A stretch of 64,000 nt of DNA, from positions 310,001-374,000 of the forward strand of contig NZ_MAST01000012.1 in the NCBI RefSeq assembly GCF_001758225.1, read 5' to 3'. How positions within the stretch are numbered: the first letter of the stretch is position 1; every line of letters begins with the position of its first letter. A program made the translations under genes and the position numbers. The notes beneath the pieces were generated by a model. It ran no database searches. It was not told where the DNA came from and saw only the letters and a list, made by a program, of their open reading frames with translations. Positions 42,781 to 51,838 of the stretch are shown in pieces. This DNA is from Humibacillus sp. DSM 29435. Lineage in GTDB: Bacteria > Actinomycetota > Actinomycetes > Actinomycetales > Dermatophilaceae.

Positions 42781-45264
42781 TCAGCCCATGTCCTGGAGTC
42801 GGAGACGGAGCCCCGAGGGGTCGTACGGGGGCCGGGTCCCGACCGAGATCGCGTACCGTACGCCGGCCACGTCGATCGCCCAGGACCCCGAACGGGCCCA
42901 CCCGAGGGAGGCGAGACCGGCCTCTCGGTCGCCGACGAGGGCCAGACCCACGACCGCACCGACGGTGGCTCCCCACGAGGCGCTCGTCACCTGCCCCACC
43001 GGTCGACCGTCGCGCAGCACCAGCTCGCCGCCCCAGGCGAAGTCGAGCGCGTCGTCGGCCACGAAGGAGAGGACGCGTCGAGCCGGCCCTGACGCCCGTA
43101 CCCGTTCGACGGCATCCCGACCGAGAAAGTCAAGGCCGGAGTCGAGCTTGCACGCGAACGTCAGGCCCGCGGTGACGGGGTCGACATCGCTGGTCAGCTC
43201 GCGGCCGAAGGCCCGGTAGCCCTTCTCGAGTCGCAGCGCCTCGATCGTGTAGTAGCCGGCCGGCCGCACCCCGAGATCCTGTCCCGCCTCGAAGAGCAGG
43301 TCGTAGACCCCGCCGGCCAGCTCGGTGGGCACGTAGAGCTCCCAGCCGAGCTCGCCGACGTAGGTGATCCGGGTGGCCCGCACGCGCGCCTGCCCGAGCC
43401 GCACCTCGCGACTGGTCGCGAAGGGGAACGACACGTCGTCGAACGCATCGGGCGAGAGCCGGGTCAGCAGCTCCCGTGAACGCGGCCCCATCACCCCGAA
43501 CACGGCGTACGAGCTCGTGAGGTCGACGACGCTGACCTGGTCTCGCGACGGCACGTGACGGCGAATCCAGTCGAGGTCACGCACCGTGGTCGCCGCGCCG
43601 CTGACGACCAGAAACTCATCGGCGCCCACCCGCGTCACCGTCACGTCGGCCTCGTAGGTGCCGCGCCGGTTCAGGATGCCGGTGTAGACGCAGGTGCCGA
43701 CCGGCCCACCGACGTCGGCCGAACAGATCCACTGCAGGGCGTCTTCTGCTCCCGCCCCGACGACGAGGTACTTCGAGAACGAGGTCTGGTCGAAGACGGT
43801 GACCTCGTGTCGCGTCGCCCGCTGTTCGTCAGCCGACCAGGTGAGCCACCCGGGCCTCCCCCAGGTGTAGTCGATCCTGGGCGTAACACCCACGGGCGCA
43901 AAGACGTTCGCGCGCTCCCAGTGGTTGCGACTGCCCAGGCAGGCTCCCTGGGCCACGAGGCGGTCGTGCACCGGGGAGAGGCGCGACGGCCGGCCGGTCA
44001 CGAGCTCACGGTTCGGATACGGCACCGCGTAGTGCTGCCCGAGCACCTCGCCGACCCTGGCCCGAAGCCAGGCGTGGTTGCCCGATAGCGGCGAGAAGCG
44101 CCGGATGTCAGCGCTCGCAAGGTCGGTGGTCGCCGCACCCTCCACGATCCACTCGGCCAGGGCGAGGCCGGCGCCCCCTGCCGAGGCGATCCCCACCGAG
44201 TTGAAACCCGCTCCCACGAAGAAGCCCGGCAGCTCGGGCGCCTCACCCACGATGAACTGGTTGTCGGGTGTGAAGCTCTCGGGGCCGTTGTAGAACTTTC
44301 GGATGCCGGTCTCACCGAGCACCGGGAGCCGGTGCACGGCGTTGTCCATGATGACCGAGAAGTGCTCCCAGTCCTCGTCCAACAGTGCGAACTCGAAGGG
44401 GTAGGGAATCGCGTCGGGTGACACCCACGGCTTGGCCTCCGGCTCGAACCCGCCGACAAGCAGGCCGCCCACCTCCTCCTTGACGTACGTGTAGCCGTCG
44501 GGGTCGCGCAGGATCGGCAGGTCGCGGTGGACGCCCTCGATCTGGTCGGTCACTACGTAGAAGTGCTCCGCCGAGTGCAGGGGCACGGTGACGCCCGCCA
44601 TGGCCCCCACGGCATTGGCCCACTGCCCGGCACAGTTGACCACCACCTCGGCCTCGACGTCACCGGCATCCGTGCGCACTCCAGCTGCCCGGCCGTCGCG
44701 CACGAGCACGTCGGTCACTCGTACCCGCTCGAGCAGCCGCGCGCCGAGCTGACGGGCGCCGCGGGCCAACGACTGGGTGAGGTCGGTCGGGTTCGCCCGT
44801 CCGTCGCCCGGCAGCCAGATCGCGCCGAGAACATCGTCGACCTGCATCAGCGGAAAGCGTTCGTGGGCCTCGTCGGCGGTGAGCAGGCTGCACTCGAGGT
44901 CGTACGCGGCGGCGTTGGCCACGGTGCGCCGCAGCTGGGTCATCCGTTCCGGGGTGCGGGCCACGGTCAGACCGCCACAGACGCGGTAGCCCGTCGACAG
45001 CCCGGTCTCGGCCTCGAGCCTCGTGTAGAGATCGGTGGAGTACTGCACGAGACGCGTGCTGGCCTCGGTGGCCCGCAGCTGGCCGACGAGCCCCGCCGCG
45101 TGCCAGGTGGTGCCTCCCGAGAGCGAACCCTGCTCGAGCAGCAGCACATCGCGCTCGCCCAGGTGCATCAGGTGGTAGGCGACGCTGGCACCGATGACAC
45201 CGCCACCGATGATGACGATGCGCGCTCGGTCGGGAAGAGCCCCTGTCTCGGTCACGGCCGGCAC
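42781..45264 (-). CDS. FAD-dependent oxidoreductase with GcvT-type C-terminus (dimethylglycine dehydrogenase-like)
   Basis: 827 aa. N-terminal DAO domain with FAD motif IVIIGGGVIGASVAYHL and GGTTWHAAGLVGQLR (the His-Ala-Ala-Gly block carries the FAD-linked His in dimethylglycine dehydrogenase). Then an FAO_M-like middle part and a GcvT C-terminal half from about 440 (FDQTSFSKYLVVG, GPRSRELLTRL, GELGWELYVPTE) that in relatives transfers the formaldehyde released by demethylation to folate. It probably oxidises an N-methylated amine such as a methylglycine. GTG 45264. Its stop is two bases before the GntR start. Confidence 0.87.
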   Translation of the reverse strand: MPAVTETGALPDRARIVIIGGGVIGASVAYHLMHLGERDVLLLEQGSLSGGTTWHAAGLVGQLRATEASTRLVQYSTDLYTRLEAETGLSTGYRVCGGLTVARTPERMTQLRRTVANAAAYDLECSLLTADEAHERFPLMQVDDVLGAIWLPGDGRANPTDLTQSLARGARQLGARLLERVRVTDVLVRDGRAAGVRTDAGDVEAEVVVNCAGQWANAVGAMAGVTVPLHSAEHFYVVTDQIEGVHRDLPILRDPDGYTYVKEEVGGLLVGGFEPEAKPWVSPDAIPYPFEFALLDEDWEHFSVIMDNAVHRLPVLGETGIRKFYNGPESFTPDNQFIVGEAPELPGFFVGAGFNSVGIASAGGAGLALAEWIVEGAATTDLASADIRRFSPLSGNHAWLRARVGEVLGQHYAVPYPNRELVTGRPSRLSPVHDRLVAQGACLGSRNHWERANVFAPVGVTPRIDYTWGRPGWLTWSADEQRATRHEVTVFDQTSFSKYLVVGAGAEDALQWICSADVGGPVGTCVYTGILNRRGTYEADVTVTRVGADEFLVVSGAATTVRDLDWIRRHVPSRDQVSVVDLTSSYAVFGVMGPRSRELLTRLSPDAFDDVSFPFATSREVRLGQARVRATRITYVGELGWELYVPTELAGGVYDLLFEAGQDLGVRPAGYYTIEALRLEKGYRAFGRELTSDVDPVTAGLTFACKLDSGLDFLGRDAVERVRASGPARRVLSFVADDALDFAWGGELVLRDGRPVGQVTSASWGATVGAVVGLALVGDREAGLASLGWARSGSWAIDVAGVRYAISVGTRPPYDPSGLRLRLQDMG

Positions 45265-45274
45265 GGCCGCCCCG

Positions 45275-46221
45275 TCATGCCGGGTCCGCCGTCACGGCGC
45301 TCAAGAGCGCGTCGAGACGAGGGCTGGTCAGCAGGGCCGCGGCGGGTTCGAAACGCTCCATGGCGAAGGCCCAGAAGTCGTGCTCGACGTCGGAGACCGA
45401 GTGTTGGATGACGCCCCACAGCGTCCAGGCGTAGCGACCGACCATGCCCCACAGCTCGGCCCGCGCCACCAGCGCCGCTAACGCCTCGGTGTCCTCGGTG
45501 CCCTCGGTGGCCCGTCCGCTGTAGCTCGCGACGAGCTGGGTCAGCGCCCCGCGGTCGAGGTGGCTCTCACAGGCCAGGTTGCCCAGCTCGAACGACGGCT
45601 CGTTCATGCCGGAGTACTCGTAGTCGATGATGCGCAGGTCGCCACCGTCGTCGAGGATGTTGGCGGCCAGCAGGTCGTTGTGGCACGGCACCAAGGTCTC
45701 TGGTCGCAGCCGAAGGGCCTGCTCGACGCGGGCCACCGTCGAAGCGAGATCGTCGTAGCCGGCCGGCAACGGCATCCTGCGCGCGGCGACCACCTCGGCG
45801 TACCGGCGCTGCACGCCGAACATGTCGAAGCGGGAGGCGAAGGGCGGGCCCCCGTGCAGTCTCCTGAGCGTTGCCGCGAGTCGGGGCAGGTTGGCCTCGA
45901 CGTCGTCGGCCGTGTAGGTGATGCCCGGCAGGAAGCCCACGACGAGTACGCCTTGGCCCGGCAGGTAGTCGACCACGGGGGCGCCCACCCCCGCGGTCGC
46001 CGCGGCGCGTGAGTTGACCCATTCGTGATCCCGGTCGACGCTCAGCAGGTCGGTCGTCGTCGACGACAGCCGCACCACGACGTCGTGGGACGCCGTTCGC
46101 ACCCGGAAGTTGTGGTTGGTCAGTCCGCCGGGTAGCTCACGGATCTCGAGCGGCCGGCCCAGGTGGGGCAGCTGGGCGAGCGCGTCGTCGAGACGCCCCG
46201 TCGAGGACGAGATGGCGTCAC
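45275..46221 (-). CDS. Choline/ethanolamine kinase-like phosphotransferase with a 5' frameshift
   Basis: APH/choline-kinase fold: Brenner motif CHNDLLAANILDDG and metal-binding IIDYEYSGMNEPSF. The first GTG in this frame (46102) cuts the conserved nucleotide loop, which is nevertheless encoded in frame just upstream: from 46192 the frame reads LDDALAQLPHLGRPLEIREL and then PGGLTNHNFRV. No ATG, GTG or TTG precedes this. The expected start is GTG 46221, which makes a GTGA overlap with the permease stop but is in another frame. One extra base between 46219 and 46193, for example in the C4/G4 run at 46196-46199, would repair it. This may be a real mutation, a slippery site or a sequence error. 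Confidence 0.75.
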
Positions 46222-47810
46222 TCGCCGAACGTCTCGACCACCACGGGGTCGATGGTGCTCTTCGGGCCCTTGAACCAGTGCCGCGCCGAGACCTGCCACC
46301 AGATGCCGAGCACGATCAGTGAGCCGATGGTGAGGATGGGTGCGTAGTTGACGAACTTCCAGTCGAAGTCCTCCGTGAACGGCACGCCCCCGGGAACGAA
46401 GGGGAGGATGAAGTAGACCGAGATGATGGCGATCTCGATGACCGCGACGAGGTTCATCCACTTGTACTTCTGGCCGTTGTTCCACGAGCCGGGCTCGAAC
46501 GCGTCGCCCATCCTCCATCGCAGCCAGATCGGGATGAGGAACGCGAGGTAGAGCCCGATGACAGCCACCGACACCACTGCGTAGAAGGCGGTGGGAACGA
46601 TGAGGGGTTCCGCCTCGGTGCCGATGTTGACCTCCACGAGCGCGGGCAGGGTGATGATGGCCGAGACGACGGCGACGAGCATCACGGCGTTGGCCGGCAC
46701 CCGGGCCGGGGTGAGGGTGGCCCACAGCCGCGAACCGGGGATCGCACCGTCGCGACTGAAGGCGAACGTCATCCGCGACGAGCTGGTCATGCACGCGGTC
46801 GTGCAGAAGAACTGCCCCACAGCAGAGATGAGCAGGATGAGCGTGGCCCACTTGGTGTCCATGGCGTGAACGAAGATGTACGCGACGCCACCACCTCCGA
46901 CACCGGCGTTGTCGGGCTTGCCGTCAGCACCGTTGGGCACTGCGAAGAGGAAGCACAGCAGCAGGATCCAACCGCCGATGGCCGAGTAGAAGATCGAGCG
47001 CCAGATGCCTTGTGCCGCAGCCTTGGAGGCGGTTGCGGTCTCTTCCGACAGGTGGGCTGAGGCGTCGTAGCCGGTGATCGTGTACTGCGTCAGCAGCAGC
47101 CCGAAGGGAACGATGAGCAGCCAGTACGTGATCGAGCTCGTCGACCCGTCGGCGTAGCCGGAGTTGTTGAACCGCTCTGTGAACACGTAGGAGAAGGTCT
47201 GGTGCTGGGCCGGAACGATGATGAGGATCGCGATGATGAGCGCGGCACCCACCACGTGCCACCAGACCGACACGTTGTTCATCACGGCCATCAGGTGACC
47301 GCTGAAGATGTTGAGCGCGGCGGCCAGCACGAGCACGACGACGAAGATCAGGAAGACGCGGGTCAGGGAGTACCCCGACGCGTACGACTCCGACCACGTG
47401 CTCAGGGTCAGGTCGATGAAGGTGGCGCAGCCGTAGGCGACTGATGCGGTGACGGCGATCAACCCGATCAGGTTGAGCCAGCCGGTGAAGAAGCCAGCCC
47501 GCGGGCCACCCATCTTGTTTGCCCACCAGTAGATTCCACCGGACGTCGGATAGGCGGAGACCAGCTCGCTCATGGTCAGACCGATGACGAGGATGAGAGC
47601 CGCCACGATCGGCCACCCCCACGAGATCGCGATCGGGCCGCCGTTGTTGAAGCCCTGACCGAACGTGGTGAAGCAGCCGGCCAGAATCGAGATGATCGAG
47701 AAGGAGATCGCGAAGTTGGAGAACCCCGACCACGACCGGTCGAGCTCTTGCTTGTAGCCCAGCTCTGCCAGGCGGCGTTCGTCGTCGGTGAGGTCGGTCT
47801 GCTCAGCCAT
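46218..47810 (-). CDS. Amino acid/amine permease (APC superfamily)
   Basis: 530 aa, about 12 membrane helices; APC-family signature in the first helices (FAISFSIISILAGCFTTFGQG, NGGPIAISWGWPIVA, SELVSAYPTSGGIYWWANKMGG). Similar to the eukaryotic-type GABA/choline permease group found with amine-degradation genes. It is the first gene of the operon that ends at 37586. ATG 47810 has GAGGAG; longer frames have none. A GntR-type half-conserved operator lies 60 bp upstream. Confidence 0.9.
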   Translation of the reverse strand: MAEQTDLTDDERRLAELGYKQELDRSWSGFSNFAISFSIISILAGCFTTFGQGFNNGGPIAISWGWPIVAALILVIGLTMSELVSAYPTSGGIYWWANKMGGPRAGFFTGWLNLIGLIAVTASVAYGCATFIDLTLSTWSESYASGYSLTRVFLIFVVVLVLAAALNIFSGHLMAVMNNVSVWWHVVGAALIIAILIIVPAQHQTFSYVFTERFNNSGYADGSTSSITYWLLIVPFGLLLTQYTITGYDASAHLSEETATASKAAAQGIWRSIFYSAIGGWILLLCFLFAVPNGADGKPDNAGVGGGGVAYIFVHAMDTKWATLILLISAVGQFFCTTACMTSSSRMTFAFSRDGAIPGSRLWATLTPARVPANAVMLVAVVSAIITLPALVEVNIGTEAEPLIVPTAFYAVVSVAVIGLYLAFLIPIWLRWRMGDAFEPGSWNNGQKYKWMNLVAVIEIAIISVYFILPFVPGGVPFTEDFDWKFVNYAPILTIGSLIVLGIWWQVSARHWFKGPKSTIDPVVVETFGE

Positions 47811-47869
47811 GCGGGCTCCTCTTCGGTCTGAAGTTGAGCCAAATGGAACACCCGCACGACCAGCCCTGT

Positions 47870-47893
47870 CAATGGTTCGATCTTGCACCTATG
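47870..47893. promoter_or_regulatory. Second GntR operator, before the permease
   Basis: CAATGGT at 47870-47876, then exactly ten bases, then ACCTATG at 47887-47893 (five of seven bases agree with ACCATTG). Same spacing as the site at the regulator's start codon. It lies 60-84 bases before the permease ATG. Confidence 0.6.
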
Positions 47894-48000
47894 GCGGTCA
47901 GTACCGTTCGGTCCGTACTGTCCGAGTCGTGCTGCGGTCAGCAGCCGTGCATTCGGCTCTGACTTCGACCGCTGTCGGTCCAAGCACCACCCACCAACAC

Positions 48001-48234
48001 CAACCGCGCGACGCGCCGCGCGACGCGCAAACAGAGTCGGTTTCACGACACCAACCGCGCGACGCGCCGCGCGACGCGCAAACAGAGTCGGTTTCACGAC
48101 ACCAACCGCGCGACGCGCCGCGCGACGCGCAAACAGAGTCGGTTTCACGACACCAACCGCGCGACGCGCCGCGCGACGCGCAAACAGAGTCGGTTTCACG
48201 ACACCAACCGCGCGACGCGCCGCGCGACGCGCAA
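48001..48234. repeat. 51-bp minisatellite, 4.6 identical copies
   Basis: Units begin at 48001, 48052, 48103 and 48154, each 51 bp and identical by eye, plus a 30-base partial unit at 48205-48234. Each unit has a GC part made of two similar CGCGCGACGCG blocks and an A/T-richer part AAACAGAGTCGGTTTCAC. 51 is a multiple of three, so frames are open across the array on both strands, but none has a credible ribosome site. It lies between the divergently placed permease promoter and the end of a HAD gene. Confidence 0.95.
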
Positions 48235-48253
48235 GGTGGGGTGGTGGGGGGGC

Positions 48254-49096
48254 TCAGCAGAGCTGCTCGAGCACCTCGGCGACACCGTCATCGTCGTTGG
48301 ATCGACACACCCGGTCGGCAGCGGCCAGTACGTCGGGATGGGCGTTCGCCACCGCGAAACCGACCCCCGCCCAGGCCAGCATCGGCAGGTCGTTGGGCAT
48401 GTCGCCGAAGGCCCAGATCTCTCCGGGCCCGATGCCGTGGGCAGCACACCATCGCTGCAGCCCGGAGGCCTTCGTGACGCCGGCCGCCGAGATCTCGGCC
48501 AGGCCGCCGGTTCCGGAGTGCTGCACCAGGCCGCGGCCGCCGACGATCTCGGCGACCCGCGGGATCACCTCGTCGGTGGGTAGCGCCTCCGTGCGGGCGA
48601 GCAGCTTGCCCACGACCGCATCGCGCGGCAAGGACTCCATCGGCGAAGGCACGAGTCCCTCCGGCACCCACCGCGGATGCAGCTCGGGGTAGTTGGGCTC
48701 GATGTGCACCCCGTCGGCCAGCTCGGCCGAGAAGCCGATCCCCGGCAGCGCGGCCCGCAGGTCGGCCACCAGCTCGTCGACCAGGTCGCGACCCAGCGGG
48801 TACGACGCCGTGACCCGGCGTGTCACCACGTCGTAGTCGAAGGCCCCGTTCGCGGCGATGATGGTCCCGTGGCCGCCGACGGCATCCGCCAACGGGTAGA
48901 GCCACCGCGGCGGCCGGGCCGTGACGAACACGACGTGGATGCCGTCCTGCTCGGCTGCGACGAGAGCCGCTTGGGTGCGCTCCGACAGGGAACCGTCGGT
49001 GCGCAGCAGGGTGCCGTCGAGGTCGGTCGCGACCAGGCGTGGCCGCGAGAACCCGGCGAGCGGCATCCGGGAGCGGTCGAAGGTTGGGCGTGGCAC
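48254..49096 (-). CDS. Cof-type HAD hydrolase
   Basis: 280 aa, type IIB HAD phosphatase: LVATDLDGTLLRTDGSLSERT (motif I), VVFVTARPPRW (motif II), AAGVTKASGLQRW (motif III Lys) and AFGDMPNDLPMLAWAG (motif IV). The cap carries an alpha/beta insert (about 95-185). Such enzymes dephosphorylate sugar phosphates or FMN/PLP; the substrate is unknown. GTG 49096. It follows ilvE by seven bases on the same strand and is probably co-transcribed with it. Confidence 0.87.
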   Translation of the reverse strand: MPRPTFDRSRMPLAGFSRPRLVATDLDGTLLRTDGSLSERTQAALVAAEQDGIHVVFVTARPPRWLYPLADAVGGHGTIIAANGAFDYDVVTRRVTASYPLGRDLVDELVADLRAALPGIGFSAELADGVHIEPNYPELHPRWVPEGLVPSPMESLPRDAVVGKLLARTEALPTDEVIPRVAEIVGGRGLVQHSGTGGLAEISAAGVTKASGLQRWCAAHGIGPGEIWAFGDMPNDLPMLAWAGVGFAVANAHPDVLAAADRVCRSNDDDGVAEVLEQLC

Positions 49097-49103
49097 GGTC
49101 GCG

Positions 49104-50228
49104 TCAGACGAGCCGCGTCATCCAGCCGTGCGCGTCGTCGGTTCGGCCGTACTGGATGTCGAGCAGCCTGGACCGGATCGCCTCGGCATAGCGGTCTGCG
49201 TGACCCTCACCGCGGTGGTCGACCGAGCCGCCCTCCCAGCGCAGCTCGCCGACCGGCGTGACCACGGCCGCCGTTCCGCAGGCGAAGATCTCGACGATCT
49301 CGCCGCTCGCTGCGCCGCTCTTCCACTCGTCGATCGGGATGCGCCGCTCCTCGGGTTCGAGGTCGAGCTCTTTGGCCAGCTCGAGAATCGACCGCCGCGT
49401 GACGCCCTCGAGAATGGTGCCGGTCAGCTCAGGTGTGACGATCTTGCCGTCCTTCGTCACGAAGAAGAGGTTCATGCCACCGAGCTCTTCGATGTAGGTG
49501 TGGGTCGAGCTGTCGAGGAAGACCGCCTGGTCGCACCCGTGCTCGATGCCCTCCAGCTGCCCGGCGAGAGAGCTGGCGTAGTTGCCACCGCACTTGGCCG
49601 CTCCGGTGCCACCCTCGCCGGCGCGCGCGTAGTCGGTGGAGATCCACAGGTTCACCGGCTTGAGCCCGCCCGTGAAGTAGGCGCCGGCGGGCGAGGCGAT
49701 CACCGAGTAGGTGATGCGGCGCGCGGGGCGCACTCCGAGGAAGGCCTCGGAGGCGAACATGAACGGGCGCAGGTACAGGCTCTTCTCCCCCTCGTCACCG
49801 GCCGGGACCCACTGCTGGTCGACGCTGACGAGCTGGCGAAGGGACTCGATGAAGTCGCCCTCACTCATCTCGGGCAGCGCCAGCCGACGGGCCGATCGGG
49901 CGAAGCGGGCGGCGTTGACCTCGGGGCGGAAGGTCCAGATCGAACCGTCGGCGTGGCGGTACGCCTTCATGCCCTCGAAGATCTCCTGGGCGTAGTGCAG
50001 CACGGCCGCGGCGGGGTCGAGCGAGAACGGGCCGTAGGGCCGCACGCGCGCATCGTGCCAGCCGTTCTCGGGGGTCCACGTGGCAACGACCATGTGGTCG
50101 GTGAACGTCGAGCCGAAGCCGGGGTCGGCCAGCACCGACGCGATCTGCTCTGGCGGGGTCGGGTCGTCGCGACGGGCGACCTCGAACGACAGCGGTCCCG
50201 GCGAGGCCGAGGTGACGTCGGAACTCAT
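49104..50228 (-). CDS. ilvE: Branched-chain amino acid aminotransferase
   Basis: PLP fold type IV transaminase making Val, Ile and Leu from their 2-oxo acids. 374 aa. HYAQEIFEGMKAYRHADGSI, FMFASEAFLGVRPA, PLP lysine in GTGAAKCGGNYASSL, EELGGMNLFFV and the CGTAAVVTPVGEL loop. ATG 50228 has a GGAGGAG site. A palindrome of the leuC/ndgR type lies 41-57 bp upstream. Confidence 0.97.
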   Translation of the reverse strand: MSSDVTSASPGPLSFEVARRDDPTPPEQIASVLADPGFGSTFTDHMVVATWTPENGWHDARVRPYGPFSLDPAAAVLHYAQEIFEGMKAYRHADGSIWTFRPEVNAARFARSARRLALPEMSEGDFIESLRQLVSVDQQWVPAGDEGEKSLYLRPFMFASEAFLGVRPARRITYSVIASPAGAYFTGGLKPVNLWISTDYARAGEGGTGAAKCGGNYASSLAGQLEGIEHGCDQAVFLDSSTHTYIEELGGMNLFFVTKDGKIVTPELTGTILEGVTRRSILELAKELDLEPEERRIPIDEWKSGAASGEIVEIFACGTAAVVTPVGELRWEGGSVDHRGEGHADRYAEAIRSRLLDIQYGRTDDAHGWMTRLV

Positions 50229-50268
50229 GACACTCCTCCAAAGCGGTCAACAGTGTGCTTCAGGCTAT

Positions 50269-50285
50269 CTCCCACATGCTGAGAC
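50269..50285. promoter_or_regulatory. NdgR-like palindrome before ilvE
   Basis: CTCCCA-N5-TGAGAC: one half is identical to the leuC/ndgR palindrome, the other differs in two of six bases, and the spacer length (five) is the same. Distance to the ilvE start is 41 bases. Confidence 0.5.
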
Positions 50286-50391
50286 GGCGAAGTCGGGAGG
50301 GACACCCGACGAGTCGACAGGATGCCGCCCGGCCCGCTCACCGGCATCCCACCGCAGGACGGTGGGCCGAGCACCGACCGTCGTGAGCGCG

Positions 50392-51456
50392 TCAGAGCCG
50401 CGCGGCGACGGCGTCACCGACGGCGCTGGTGCTGCGGACGGTACCGGCACGCTCGGCGAGGTCGGCCGCCACGGCCGTCTCGACGCGCGCAGCGTCGGTG
50501 GGTCGGCCCAGGTGCTCGAGCAGCATCGCGACCGACAGGATGGCGGCGGTCGGGTCGGCCTTGCCCTGGCCGGCGATGTCGGGCGCCGACCCGTGCACCG
50601 GCTCGAACATGCTCGGAGTCGTGCGGGCCGGGTTGATGTTGCCGGATGCCGCGAGCCCGATGCCGCCCGCGATGGCAGCAGCGATGTCGGTGATGATGTC
50701 GCCGAACAGGTTGTCGGTGACGATCACGTCGAAACGACCGGGGTCGGTGACCATGAAGATCGTCGCAGCGTCGACGTGCTGGTAGGCGGTCTCGACGTCG
50801 GGGAACTCAGCGCTGACCTCCTCGACGGTGCGACGCCAGAGGTGGCCGGCGTAGGTCAGCACGTTGTGCTTGTGCACCAGGGTCAGGTGCCGGCGGGGGC
50901 GGGCCTGCGCGCGGGCGAACGCGTCGCGCACGACGCGCTCGACCCCGTAGCGGGTGTTGACGCTGACCTCCGTGGCCACCTCGGCGGGGGTGCCCACGCG
51001 CAGGGCACCGCCGTTGCCGGTGTAGGGGCCCTCGGTGCCTTCGCGCACCACGACGAAGTCGATGCCGTCGGGCGCCACGCGGGCGACGTCGAGCGGGCTC
51101 GTGACGCCGGGAAACAGCTTGGCCGGGCGCAGGTTGACGTAGTGGTCAAGGGCGAAGCGCAGCGGCAGCAGCACGCCGCGTTCCAGCACCCCGCTCGGCA
51201 CGCTCGGGTCACCGATGGCCCCCAGCAGGATGGCGTCGTGGGCACGGAGCTCGTCCAGCACGGAGGCGGGCAGGGTCTCCCCCGTCGCGTGCCAACGCCG
51301 TGCGCCGAGGTCGTAGCTGGTGGTGGTGAACGTGGGGCCGCCGTGACCCATGACGGCCTCGAGCACCTTCAGGCCCTCGCCCACGACCTCCGGACCGATG
51401 CCGTCGCCGCCGATGACCGCGACCGAGTAGGCGTCCTTGACCGGCTGATCTCCCAT
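50392..51456 (-). CDS. leuB: 3-isopropylmalate dehydrogenase
   Basis: Oxidative decarboxylation of 3-isopropylmalate in leucine synthesis and of 3-methylmalate in the citramalate route. 354 aa of the shorter actinobacterial type: [36 protein letters not shown] (substrate Args), [18 protein letters not shown] and [23 protein letters not shown] 51456. A hairpin terminator at 51515-51545 and a small reading frame lie upstream. Confidence 0.97.
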   Translation of the reverse strand: MGDQPVKDAYSVAVIGGDGIGPEVVGEGLKVLEAVMGHGGPTFTTTSYDLGARRWHATGETLPASVLDELRAHDAILLGAIGDPSVPSGVLERGVLLPLRFALDHYVNLRPAKLFPGVTSPLDVARVAPDGIDFVVVREGTEGPYTGNGGALRVGTPAEVATEVSVNTRYGVERVVRDAFARAQARPRRHLTLVHKHNVLTYAGHLWRRTVEEVSAEFPDVETAYQHVDAATIFMVTDPGRFDVIVTDNLFGDIITDIAAAIAGGIGLAASGNINPARTTPSMFEPVHGSAPDIAGQGKADPTAAILSVAMLLEHLGRPTDAARVETAVAADLAERAGTVRSTSAVGDAVAARL

Positions 51457-51514
51457 GGTCCCACCCTATGAACCGTCTTGTGATGCGGAATCCACGTCTC
51501 ACGGTGCGAACGCA

Positions 51515-51545
51515 AAGGCCCCCACCGGCGTCCGATGGGGGCCTT
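51515..51545 (-). terminator. Terminator between the 28-residue frame and leuB
   Basis: Perfect 10-bp stem (51515-51524 with 51536-51545) with an 11-base loop; on the minus strand UUUGCGU follows. It is 12 bases after the small frame's stop codon and about 60 bases before leuB, so it may end the small gene or attenuate leuB. Confidence 0.75.
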
Positions 51546-51556
51546 GCACGTCGACC

Positions 51557-51643
51557 TCAGTCGTCGGTGTGGCCCTGGTCACGCAGGTCCATCGACTCCT
51601 GCAGGGCCTGTCGTGCGGCCTGGGCGTCTTCGCTCATCGTCAT
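51557..51643 (-). CDS. Small 28-residue protein upstream of leuB
   Basis: Peptide MTMSEDAQAARQALQESMDL followed by RDQGHTDD: acidic, one predicted amphipathic helix. ATG 51643 has AAGGAT about five bases upstream, and a terminator follows its stop. A longer start (ATG 51655) is in frame. It is not rich in branched-chain residues, so it is not an obvious leader peptide. Too short for automatic gene finders. Confidence 0.5.
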   Translation of the reverse strand: MTMSEDAQAARQALQESMDLRDQGHTDD

Positions 51644-51729
51644 CAAATCCTTCATGCGTCATTGCCAGAAGAGGTCTCGGGCGGCTCGAGCCCGGGTGGG
51701 CGAACCAGTCAGCGGGTAGCGCGGGGTCT

Positions 51730-51766
51730 CCGCGGCGAGTTCGCTGACTAGAGAGACTCGCCGCGG
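51730..51766. other. Hairpin upstream of the small gene
   Basis: 11-bp perfect stem (51730-51740 with 51756-51766), loop of 15. Together with the site at 51839-51865 it is the only structure seen in the 350-bp gap before kup, apart from a short duplicated CCGTCCCACAGAC near 51915. Confidence 0.45.
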
Positions 51767-51838
51767 CAAGGAATGAGGAGTACCAGACGCCGCGACATGT
51801 TCTTGACGGTACGCCTCGGAAATCGGGGGTAAAGGGGG

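Noticed and set aside
47576-48199. Open frame across the minisatellite coding for repeated ARRAARRAVGV segments
   Set aside because: Frames stay open only because the unit length is a multiple of three; the frame runs antisense-shifted into the permease gene and has no ribosome site.
48001-48234. CRISPR-like regular repeats
   Set aside because: The units are identical over their full 51 bp with no variable spacers, and no cas genes are near.
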